A stretch of DNA of 16,474 nt from Balneolia bacterium (GTDB lineage: Bacteria > Bacteroidota > Rhodothermia > Balneolales > Cyclonatronaceae), in the NCBI GenBank assembly GCA_003567135.1, contig PXAI01000094.1:1-16474 (forward strand). The letters run 5' to 3'. The position numbers were made by a program, and so were the translations under genes. The notes beneath the pieces were generated by a model that was not told where the DNA came from, ran no database searches, and saw nothing but the letters and a program-made list of their open reading frames with translations. The stretch's first letter is position 1. Each line of letters begins with the position of its first letter. Below are positions 8,166 to 14,535 of the stretch, one piece after another.

Positions 8166-9386
8166 TTAATTGACCACCGGTTTATCAAGTTTATTCATCC
8201 GGAACAGAACCCACGCGGCTGAGAAGAGAACCAGAATTCCCGTCAGGATTATGGCAAACTCAGTATCGTAGATGTCAGCAATCAGGCCGGAGAAAATGGC
8301 GCCAAATGCGTATCCGCCGTCTCTCCAGAGGCGGAATACTCCGATACTTTCTGCTCTGTCCACAGGGTGCGTCAGGTCTGCCACCGCGGCGAGAAATGTT
8401 GGATAAACCATGGCTGTTCCCGTTCCGAGTAACGCCGCTATCACAATAAAAGCCGCGTAGTGATCCAGAAACGGGAAAATCAGCAGGCTTATCCCCTGAA
8501 CCAGCATTCCGGCCCACAGCATTTTCTTTCGCCCGGTGTAGTCAGAAAGTTTCCCGGTGATGATTTGCAGTAATCCCCAAAAAGCGGGATAAATTGCTAC
8601 AACGGCACCAATCTGAGTCAGGCTAAGCCCGGACGCAATCAGAAAAATTGGGAACACGCCCCAGGCCATTCCGTCTTTGAAGTTAGTCATCATTCCCGCC
8701 AGCGAAACGGCCTGCAAATTTTTGTCGCCAAGGCTTACTTCATAAAAGAGATTCTTTTTCGACTGATTTTTTGAAGATTTCCCGGCCTCAAATTCCACAA
8801 ATGGCGCTGTATCCTTAACAAATAATATGCTGGAAACCAGTCCGGCCACGGCCAGTACAATTCCCAGATAAAACGGATACGGACGCAAACCCACCTCAGC
8901 GGCAATCCAGCCGGTAAGAAACGCCACAATAGCAACCGCAAGGTATCCCGCAAATTCGTTCAACCCCATCGCGATGCCGCGATCTTTCTCGCTGGCAAGA
9001 TCGATTTTCATGATCACGTTAGCAGACCAGGCCAGTCCCTGATTGATACCCAGAAACAGATTCGCCACGATGACCCAGTTCCAGTCGGGCGCGTACATCA
9101 GAATAAACGGTACCGGAAGGCCGAACAGCCAGCCGGCTACCAGCATTTTTTTACGGCCGTAGGACTGCGCAAATCTCCCCGCAAAGTAGTTTGCCACGGC
9201 CTTCGTAATTCCAAAAACCACGATAAACGAAAAAATGGCAGAACGAGCCGCAATGCCGAAATCAGTTTCGGCGATTTCTGGTAAAATGGTTCGCTCCAGG
9301 CCAACCATGCCTCCCACGAAAGCATTGATCAACACTAAAAGTGAGAACTGTTTCCAGTTTTTTCTCAGTCCCGTTTCGTGCTTCAT
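8166..9386 (-). CDS. major facilitator superfamily transporter, substrate unknown
   Basis: A 406-residue inner-membrane carrier with about twelve hydrophobic segments in two halves, joined by a charged central loop (EAGKSSKNQSKKN, 200-212). The loop-2 MFS signature appears twice: GRFAQSYGRKK (70-80), which lacks the usual Asp, and GKLSDYTGRKK (278-288), which has it. The half-internal segment GLNEFAGYLAVA (141-152) and NQGLAWSANVIMKIDL (115-130) are typical of a prokaryotic MFS subgroup whose substrates I cannot name. It is divergent from the porin gene, and the shared spacer holds an ATTCAATA-type operator-like box, so it may belong to the adjacent sulfur regulon. If so, a sulfur-containing anion or metabolite is a reasonable guess, but nothing in the sequence proves it. 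Confidence 0.85.
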   Translation of the reverse strand: MKHETGLRKNWKQFSLLVLINAFVGGMVGLERTILPEIAETDFGIAARSAIFSFIVVFGITKAVANYFAGRFAQSYGRKKMLVAGWLFGLPVPFILMYAPDWNWVIVANLFLGINQGLAWSANVIMKIDLASEKDRGIAMGLNEFAGYLAVAIVAFLTGWIAAEVGLRPYPFYLGIVLAVAGLVSSILFVKDTAPFVEFEAGKSSKNQSKKNLFYEVSLGDKNLQAVSLAGMMTNFKDGMAWGVFPIFLIASGLSLTQIGAVVAIYPAFWGLLQIITGKLSDYTGRKKMLWAGMLVQGISLLIFPFLDHYAAFIVIAALLGTGTAMVYPTFLAAVADLTHPVDRAESIGVFRLWRDGGYAFGAIFSGLIADIYDTEFAIILTGILVLFSAAWVLFRMNKLDKPVVN

Positions 9387-9501
9387 ATTTTGCTCTGGCC
9401 TTGCCGTAATAATTCAGTTAAATAAAGTAGAATCATGATTCATCAATATAACTTCAGGTAAGACAACACCTGTGAATAGTAAATATACGCAATGATCACA
9501 T

Positions 9502-9523
9502 CAATCAATAAATTTGTTGAATG
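9502..9523. promoter_or_regulatory. operator-like palindrome in the MFS/porin divergent spacer
   Basis: The box reads CAATCAATA-AATT-TGTTGAATG. It has the same 9-4-9 architecture as the perfect palindrome before the 10967 gene, and its right 17 bases match that site at 14 positions. It lies 115 bases from the MFS start and 128 bases from the porin start. It overlaps a TAnnTTTG-like promoter element (TAAATTTG, 9509-9516) facing the porin. A lone half-site, ATCAATA, lies nearer the MFS gene at 9442-9448. I infer a binding site for the ArsR-rhodanese regulator. Confidence 0.5.
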
Positions 9524-9651
9524 TATAAATTCTCCATATTTTAACCCGAAACAAACTTATTACGAGTTGGTTCAGGCTGCCATTTTACGCCACCAAAAGC
9601 GTGATTAAGGCAGAATTTGATCCTTTAAATTATTACAAAAATCGTACTACC

Positions 9652-10668
9652 ATGAAAAATATTACTTTACAAACCATTTTGGTTCTTATTGCTGCGGTGA
9701 CGCTAAGTGCGTTTTCCGCCGCCGGAAGTTTACAGGCGCAAATCGTTAATCCGCCGGATTCCGGCTATCCTTCTTACTCGGTCGGAGGTTTTATTCAACA
9801 GCAGTTTATTGTGGATGAAACCGAGAACTCAGCCACTCGCTTTGCCACGCACCGGGCAAGAATTGGTATTCAGGGCAACGTAACCGAAAACATCCGCGTA
9901 AATTTTGTCGGGGGATTTGTTGAACCTCCGCAGGCTACTCCGCGACTTGTTAATGCTTTTGTGGATTTCAATATTCATCCACTTTTCAATATCCGCACAG
10001 GTCAGTTTCTGGTTCCGTTTGGACTGGAAGGGCCGGAGGTAATCACGTTTAACCCTACCATTGAGCGCTCAACGGCAATTCGCAGGCTCAACACCTTTAC
10101 GATGTTCAGGGATGTGGGCGTGCAGGTGAGCGGTTCCGACTCCGGATTCAGCTACGCGGTAGCTCTGGTGAATGGCTCCGGCGCCAACAATGCGGAACAG
10201 ATTGAGCCGAAAGATATCATGGGCCGTATCGGATATCAGCTGACGGAATGCCTGAATATCGGGGTATCCGGCCATTACGGAAACTATCAGCCCGATCCTT
10301 CTGTGGATAATAACGAAGCAAGATACCGCTTTGGAGCGGATCTCAGCTTCAACATGGCGCCCTTCTTCCTGAGGGGCGAATACATTTTCCGTCAGGATGA
10401 GCGGCCTTCTGCGGATGCACTGAACATGCAGGGATTCTATGCCCTGGCCGGCTACAATATTACAGACCAGATCCAGGGAATCGTGCGGTTCGAATATTAC
10501 GATCCGAACACCGATGCTTCCGATAATGAACTGACCATCGTTACGCTAGGCGCCAATTACCAGTTCATGGGTAATACGCGAATCTCCGCAAATTATGAGA
10601 TCCGCGATGACCAGCTCAATCCGGCGCTGAAAAACGTGTTTACTTTGCAAATGCAGGTTGCGCTCTGA
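9652..10668 (+). CDS. outer-membrane porin of the phosphate-selective O/P type
   Basis: A predicted outer-membrane beta-barrel for diffusion of small, probably anionic, solutes. The ATG at 9652 gives 338 residues with a standard signal peptide: MKN, a hydrophobic run ILVLIAAVTLSAF, and a likely cut after LQA (residue 29). A GTG at 9601 in the same frame would put 17 charged residues ahead of the leader, so I reject it. The mature protein alternates short amphipathic strands. It has the family segment GQFLVPFG with FRDVGVQVSG, as in PorP/OprO-like proteins, and ends in a terminal strand FTLQMQVAL. At about 310 mature residues it is compact for the family. It is divergent from the MFS gene across an operator-like box and is followed by a strong terminator, so it is monocistronic. 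The anion it passes cannot be read from the sequence; a sulfur oxyanion would fit the neighbours. Confidence 0.82.
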   Translation: MKNITLQTILVLIAAVTLSAFSAAGSLQAQIVNPPDSGYPSYSVGGFIQQQFIVDETENSATRFATHRARIGIQGNVTENIRVNFVGGFVEPPQATPRLVNAFVDFNIHPLFNIRTGQFLVPFGLEGPEVITFNPTIERSTAIRRLNTFTMFRDVGVQVSGSDSGFSYAVALVNGSGANNAEQIEPKDIMGRIGYQLTECLNIGVSGHYGNYQPDPSVDNNEARYRFGADLSFNMAPFFLRGEYIFRQDERPSADALNMQGFYALAGYNITDQIQGIVRFEYYDPNTDASDNELTIVTLGANYQFMGNTRISANYEIRDDQLNPALKNVFTLQMQVAL

Positions 10669-10692
10669 TCATTTCTTTCAGCAACAAATTTA

Positions 10693-10728
10693 GCGGCATA
10701 TTCTTTTCAGGGTATGCCGCTTTTTTTT
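10693..10728 (+). terminator. intrinsic terminator after the porin gene
   Basis: A perfect stem, GCGGCATA (10693-10700) with TATGCCGC (10713-10720), has a 12-base loop and is followed directly by eight T residues (10721-10728). It begins 24 bases after the porin stop and ends that transcript. Confidence 0.9.
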
Positions 10729-10741
10729 GCACATCCCGCAG

Positions 10742-10840
10742 CCCTGTTGTAGAGACGCGATGCATCGTACCCTGCGGTAGAGACGCGGAGCATCGCATCC
10801 CTGTTGTAGAGACGCGACGCATTGCGTCTCTACAACAGGG
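10742..10840. repeat. three-unit GTAGAGACGC repeat ending in a perfect 17-bp hairpin
   Basis: Three units of 28-29 bases start at 10742, 10770 and 10799. Each begins CCCTG, passes through GTAGAGACGCG and ends near GCATCG or GCATTG. The third is a perfect inverted repeat: CCCTGTTGTAGAGACGC (10799-10815) pairs with 10824-10840 over 17 bp with an 8-base loop. The sequence style, an extragenic GTAGAGACG palindrome, resembles dispersed REP-like elements of Bacteroidota and cyanobacteria. That identity is from memory and needs a genome-wide repeat count. It sits between the porin terminator and the operators of the next operon. Confidence 0.75.
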
Positions 10841-10880
10841 ATGCCGATTTTTTTAGCTATTCCCAAAAATCAAATATCAT

Positions 10881-10902
10881 CGCTCAATATTTTTATTGAT
10901 TA
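10881..10902. promoter_or_regulatory. secondary operator-like box, upstream copy
   Basis: CGCTCAATA-TTTT-TATTGATTA has a perfect 6-bp core palindrome (TCAATA/TATTGA) and the same 9-4-9 layout as the box at 10921-10942. Each half matches that box at 7 of 9 positions. Centre-to-centre distance to the downstream box is exactly 40 bp, close to four helical turns, placing both on one DNA face. Confidence 0.5.
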
Positions 10903-10920
10903 TTATTTTAAAACTCCATA

Positions 10921-10942
10921 CATTCAATATAGTTATTGAATG
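10921..10942. promoter_or_regulatory. perfect palindromic operator before the flavoprotein operon
   Basis: CATTCAATA (10921-10929), a TAGT centre, and TATTGAATG (10934-10942) form a perfect 9-bp inverted repeat. This is the classic form of a site for a dimeric winged-helix repressor such as ArsR. It lies 24 bases before the ATG at 10967 and contains TATAGT at its centre, which could serve as a promoter -10. The right 17 bases recur at 15 of 17 positions ahead of the arsR-rhodanese gene. Confidence 0.7.
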
Positions 10943-10966
10943 ATAAACGTAAACGGAGTTTTAATT

Positions 10967-12124
10967 ATGGAAAAAACAATCCTTGTACTTGGCGGCGGCA
11001 TCGGAGGAATCCGGACAGCACGTGAACTGAACAAATTAATCGGGAATGAAGATGAGGTCACGCTTGCAAAAATTCTCGTATTCGAAAAAGAGAAAACAAG
11101 CCTGTTTGCGCCATCCCTCACAAAACTGATGGTCGGCCAGCGCGATTCTGTGCAAATTCAGGATGATCTGACCAACATCGAGCTTGGCGGTATCGAAGTG
11201 GTTCACGGGGAAGTCGAAGCAGTTGATCCCGAAAACGTAACCGTGACATCCGGCGGCACCGAATACAAAGGTGATTACATGGTCGTATCTTTAGGTACCG
11301 AGCAGCACGATATTCACAATCTGAGCAAAGCAGGACACAATTTCTATACGGCCGAAGGCGCTTCTGCTTTTTACGATCAGCTTAAAACATTTAGTGGTGG
11401 AAAGATTGCGATCGTCGTATCCTCACTTCCCTATAAATCCCCGGTCGCACCTTACGAAGCGGCTATGCTGACCGACCAGTATCTGAGAGAAAACGGCCTT
11501 CGGGATAAAACCGAACTTGCCATTTACACGCCTGAGTCAATGCCGATGCCGTTTGCCGGCGATAAAGTTTCTGAACATATCAGATCGCTGATGAAGGAAA
11601 AGGGCATCACCTATCATTCCGGTCACGAACTGACCCGTACCGATGAAAATACGCTTTATTTTAAGGATGAAAACGGCAATGAAGTCGGCGCAGAGTTAGA
11701 CTTGATGGCTTACACCCCGGATCACCGCTGCCCGACTGTCATTCAAAAAAGCGGCCTTGCCGGAAAATCAGGCTGGGTGGATGTAAACGCAGCCACGCTG
11801 CAAACATCCTACGAAAACGTATATGCTATCGGGGATATCACCCGAATTCCGCTCAGCGAACGCGATAATCTTCCCAAAGCAGGCGTATTTGCGCAGTATC
11901 AGGCCTTGACGGTTGCTAACAATATTGTAAGGCAAATTCACGGGAAAGATCCTGACAAAGTTTTTACCGCACAGGGCAAATATATCCTCTATCAGGGTAA
12001 TGGTAAGGCCTCACGCGTTGGCGGAGATTTCTACTCATCCAACCTCGATCTCAAGGAAACCAGCGCGATCAACCACTGGATGAAAACCCTTCAGGAAAAA
12101 GCCTGGTTTGCCAGTCATTTCTAA
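10967..12124 (+). CDS. FAD-dependent SQR/flavocytochrome c-like oxidoreductase lacking the active-site Cys
   Basis: A 385-residue flavoprotein of the pyridine nucleotide-disulfide oxidoreductase superfamily, closest in layout to sulfide:quinone reductases and flavocytochrome c sulfide dehydrogenases. It has the FAD-binding ILVLGGGIGGIRTA at the N-terminus and the late FAD-contact VYAIGDIT (about 285-292). The segment LPYKSPVAPYEAAML occupies the place where relatives have KCPPAPYE or KCAGAP: the redox-active Cys is Ser158. The only cysteine in the protein is Cys255 in DHRCP. There is no signal peptide. The ATG at 10967, with GGAG eight bases upstream, is chosen over the in-frame ATG at 10940, which lies inside the operator palindrome. 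It leads an operon with the VKOR-like gene 55 bases downstream and the Tat-type SQR. With its cysteines missing, ordinary sulfide oxidation is doubtful; a different thiol, persulfide or quinone reaction is possible. Confidence 0.82.
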   Translation: MEKTILVLGGGIGGIRTARELNKLIGNEDEVTLAKILVFEKEKTSLFAPSLTKLMVGQRDSVQIQDDLTNIELGGIEVVHGEVEAVDPENVTVTSGGTEYKGDYMVVSLGTEQHDIHNLSKAGHNFYTAEGASAFYDQLKTFSGGKIAIVVSSLPYKSPVAPYEAAMLTDQYLRENGLRDKTELAIYTPESMPMPFAGDKVSEHIRSLMKEKGITYHSGHELTRTDENTLYFKDENGNEVGAELDLMAYTPDHRCPTVIQKSGLAGKSGWVDVNAATLQTSYENVYAIGDITRIPLSERDNLPKAGVFAQYQALTVANNIVRQIHGKDPDKVFTAQGKYILYQGNGKASRVGGDFYSSNLDLKETSAINHWMKTLQEKAWFASHF

Positions 12125-12179
12125 GCCCGGCTAAAGAAAGAATTTTAAGTAACACAGAACAAATTAATCAGAAATAGTC

Positions 12180-12722
12180 ATGAATAAGTTATTAACAGCT
12201 TTCATTTTTACCGCGATGCTTGGCTGGGTTGCCAGTATCATTCTTACGGCCATCCACTTCTGGACCATCCCCCTGATTCCCGAATCAGCGGATCTTCGCG
12301 GCCCGATGCTCGTCATTACCAGCGACTGGGCATATATCGGATCCATCCCCCTTGCCCTGATCGGCGCCATTTATTACATCGTGATGATTGCGCTCGGTTC
12401 GGTCTGGCTCTCAACAAAAAATAAAACCGTTGAGATGATCCTTCTGCCAATCACCTTCATAGGATTTTTGGCATCATTGGGATTCGTTTACCTGCAGTTT
12501 TTTGTAATCAACGCGATCTGCCCGTTTTGCATGATGTCGGCGCTGGCTACTACCATTTTGCTCGTCATTGAGCTGGTTGTAAAGTACAAAGGCGGCGCAT
12601 CCACCGCACCAATGTTACCTGAAGGCAGAGTATGGGCGATTGTATTCATCGTAACTGCGCTTCTGACCCTATTTGCGATGTGGAGCCTTACCATCCTGCC
12701 GCTTCCGGTACCGGGCGCCTGA
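12180..12722 (+). CDS. VKOR-like membrane protein with a CPFC motif
   Basis: A 180-residue protein with about five hydrophobic segments. It resembles the vitamin K epoxide reductase family, which passes electrons from thiol oxidoreductases to quinones in the membrane. The supporting features are the SDWAYIGSIPLALIGAIYY segment (48-66), the counterpart of the family's S-x-x-x-x-x-GIPLALLG-x-x-YY stretch, and a CPFC active-site pair (Cys114, Cys117) at the start of a later membrane helix, followed by MMSA. These are the only two cysteines. The loop cysteines that canonical VKORs use to shuttle electrons to DsbA-like partners are absent, and no Trx domain is fused. It lies between two SQR-type flavoproteins in one operon, so a membrane-embedded sulfur or thiol redox step feeding quinone is a plausible inference. 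Family membership is likely; canonical function is uncertain. Confidence 0.75.
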   Translation: MNKLLTAFIFTAMLGWVASIILTAIHFWTIPLIPESADLRGPMLVITSDWAYIGSIPLALIGAIYYIVMIALGSVWLSTKNKTVEMILLPITFIGFLASLGFVYLQFFVINAICPFCMMSALATTILLVIELVVKYKGGASTAPMLPEGRVWAIVFIVTALLTLFAMWSLTILPLPVPGA

Positions 12723-12733
12723 TCTTAAATCCA

Positions 12734-12766
12734 TCTGCCGGTGTGGCTTAAATCAACACCGGCAGA
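12734..12766 (+). terminator. 11-bp hairpin between the VKOR-like and SQR genes
   Basis: TCTGCCGGTGT (12734-12744) and ACACCGGCAGA (12756-12766) form a perfect, GC-rich 11-bp stem with an 11-base loop, starting 12 bases after the VKOR-like stop. Only TTCTG follows, so the T tract is missing. It may act as a partial terminator, or as an mRNA-stabilising or processing element that gives unequal expression of the genes on either side. Confidence 0.5.
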
Positions 12767-12861
12767 TTCTGATCCCTGCTAATAATCGGGACAGGTTTAG
12801 AACGACTTCAGAACTTTAAAGTCAGCCGTTAAAACACGAACATTTTACCCTTCAGTTTTTC

Positions 12862-14262
12862 ATGGAACATTCAAACGACTCAAAAAAGCCAGATTCAGCA
12901 ACGAATCCTGAATCCGAAAAGAAACAAAAGAACGGTATTTCGAGAAGACAGGCGCTTAAATACATTGGCTACGGAACCGGTGCAATTGCCGTTGGCGGTA
13001 CCGGAGGTTTTTACGGCTACCGGCGCAGTCTTCAGGTCAGCTCAGCCGAAGCGGATCTTGTCCGGAAAGTAAAGTTTGTGGTTGCAGGCGGAAGCATTGG
13101 CGGATTAACGGTAGCGGCCAGGCTTATGCGCGCCGTACCCGGTGCCGATATCACCGTCATTGAGCCCCGCGAAATACATCATTATCAGCCGGGATATACG
13201 CTGGTCGGCGCTGGCGTTTACAATAAAGAGGATGTGCTCTTCGATCAGAAATCGCTCTTTTTGCCTGGCGTAAAATGGGTGAAAGATTACGTTGAGGCAT
13301 TTGAACCTGAGGATAACCGCGTGATTACCCGCAGCGGTGAAGCTATACCCTACGATTATCTTGTGGTCGGCCTTGGCGTGGTAACAAACATGGATTCGGT
13401 CGAAAATTTACGTGAAGCGCTTGAAACACCTCACGTAGCCAACATTTATAATCTTGAGACAGCTGAAAAATTCAGGCGTCTTGCCGATCGGTTCGAAGGC
13501 GGCAAAGCAGTGTTTACCTATCCCCCGGGATACGTAAAGTGCGGCGGCGCTCCCCAGAAAATTTCGTGGCTCAGCGAAGATCTCTGGCGCGGAAAAGGAA
13601 TCCGCGATAAGGTAGATGTTCATTTTTATACCGAGCGCCACACCGTCTTCCCCGCCATCCCAAAAGTTGATGACGTGGTCCGGCCACTGGTTGAAGAACG
13701 TGGTTTGCTGAATCATTTTCATCACACGCTGAAAGCGATTGACACCTCAACCAGAACCGCCATCTTTGAGGAGAAAACAGAAAACGGCAGCGTCAGGGAA
13801 GTTCGCCAGCGTTATGATCTGCTGCATCCGATGCCCTCTTTCCACACGCCGAAACCCCTCCGCGAAGGCCCGCTTACACGTGAAGGAATCGGGGGACAGT
13901 TTTCTGCAGACCGACATACGCTTCAACACACCAAGTATCCGAATGTTTTTGGTGTTGGGGATAATGCCGCAACCGGAGCTGCAAAAACGGCCGCAACTAT
14001 CCGTAAACAGGCACCTGTTATAGTTGGAAACATGATTGATATGATTGTGGGCCGGGATATGCAGAACAAGTATAATGGCGAATCAGGATGTCCGCTGTTG
14101 ACACGCTACGGACGGTGCATTATGACCGAATTTGACTTCGACCGAAATCTACAGAACGAATGGTTCTATCAGTCGACCCGCGAAACCCGCATCTGGTGGG
14201 ATTTCAAGGTGCACGGGCTAAAGAGGCTTTATCGTCATGTGATGATTAACGGGTATGTGTAG
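12862..14262 (+). CDS. sqr: sulfide:quinone oxidoreductase, type II-like, with Tat-type leader
   Basis: A flavoprotein expected to oxidise sulfide to sulfane sulfur and pass electrons to the quinone pool. The 466-residue product begins with a charged 27-residue stretch. The twin-arginine motif ISRRQALK (Arg28, Arg29) follows, then a mild hydrophobic, glycine-rich run (about 34-52), predicting Tat export or a periplasm-facing membrane anchor. The enzyme follows: FAD loop VVAGGSIGGLTVAARL (73-88), the first catalytic cysteine Cys227 in YVKCGGAPQKISWL, and a FAD-contacting NVFGVGDN. The second is Cys410 in GCPLLTRYGRCIMTEFDFD. This layout matches mitochondrial-type (type II) SQR, where the equivalent pair is the VKCAG cysteine and the SCPLVTGY cysteine. 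An extra Cys419 lies close by. The ATG at 12862 is the only sensible start; the next Met is inside the FAD domain. Function is well supported; the periplasmic side is predicted. Confidence 0.92.
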   Translation: MEHSNDSKKPDSATNPESEKKQKNGISRRQALKYIGYGTGAIAVGGTGGFYGYRRSLQVSSAEADLVRKVKFVVAGGSIGGLTVAARLMRAVPGADITVIEPREIHHYQPGYTLVGAGVYNKEDVLFDQKSLFLPGVKWVKDYVEAFEPEDNRVITRSGEAIPYDYLVVGLGVVTNMDSVENLREALETPHVANIYNLETAEKFRRLADRFEGGKAVFTYPPGYVKCGGAPQKISWLSEDLWRGKGIRDKVDVHFYTERHTVFPAIPKVDDVVRPLVEERGLLNHFHHTLKAIDTSTRTAIFEEKTENGSVREVRQRYDLLHPMPSFHTPKPLREGPLTREGIGGQFSADRHTLQHTKYPNVFGVGDNAATGAAKTAATIRKQAPVIVGNMIDMIVGRDMQNKYNGESGCPLLTRYGRCIMTEFDFDRNLQNEWFYQSTRETRIWWDFKVHGLKRLYRHVMINGYV

Positions 14263-14263
14263 G

Positions 14264-14289
14264 CCTGAATATCAGGTTCTGAATTTTTA
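14264..14289 (+). terminator. weak hairpin after sqr
   Basis: CCTGA (14264-14268) and TCAGG (14272-14276) form a 5-bp stem with a three-base loop directly after the SQR stop, followed by TTCTGAATTTTT. It is a plausible but weak intrinsic terminator. Confidence 0.35.
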
Positions 14290-14361
14290 AAGAGGTAGAG
14301 GATTGTTGACTTTTTATGTGGATACGCCGGCAATCTCACAACCGTAAAACATGTAATATCA

Positions 14362-14399
14362 GTCCTGTAGGTACAGGGTATGCCCTGTACCTACAGGAC
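14362..14399. repeat. perfect 17-bp extragenic hairpin
   Basis: GTCCTGTAGGTACAGGG (14362-14378) and its exact complement at 14383-14399 enclose the four-base loop TATG. The 17-bp perfect stem has no T tract, so it is not a terminator. It shares the CCTGTAG/CTACAGG style of REP-like palindromes with the repeat at 10742-10840 but is a different sequence. It lies in the 273-base spacer before the arsR-rhodanese gene, about 50 bases upstream of its operator-like boxes. Confidence 0.8.
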
Positions 14400-14450
14400 C
14401 GGAAATTAGTTCATGTACTAAGCAACAAGGCAGTTGCAACAAATCCACAC

Positions 14451-14484
14451 ATTCAATTTTTTTGCAGAATATAATTATTGAATT
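14451..14484. promoter_or_regulatory. overlapping operator-like boxes before arsR-rhodanese
   Basis: ATTC (14451-14454) and GAAT (14467-14470), separated by 12 bases, repeat the half-site spacing of the 10921 palindrome. Overlapping it, AATATAATTATTGAATT (14468-14484) matches the right part of that palindrome at 15 of 17 positions and contains a perfect TATAAT (14470-14475). The ATG of the regulator is 51 bases further on. This arrangement suggests autoregulation by the ArsR protein encoded directly downstream. Confidence 0.6.
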
Positions 14485-14535
14485 GTCTATTATTGTCTCA
14501 AATATCAAACCCGATCAAACCGAATTTCTTTCATA

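Noticed and set aside
9601..9651. GTG start extending the porin by 17 residues
   Set aside because: It would put charged residues ahead of an otherwise perfect signal peptide that starts at the ATG at 9652.
10742..10840. CRISPR-like reading of the three GTAGAGACGC units
   Set aside because: Units are contiguous or nearly so, with no spacers of constant length, differ internally, and no cas gene is nearby.
10940..10966. Earlier ATG for the first flavoprotein
   Set aside because: It overlaps the operator palindrome, and the ATG at 10967 has a GGAG at good spacing and begins directly before the FAD-binding strand.
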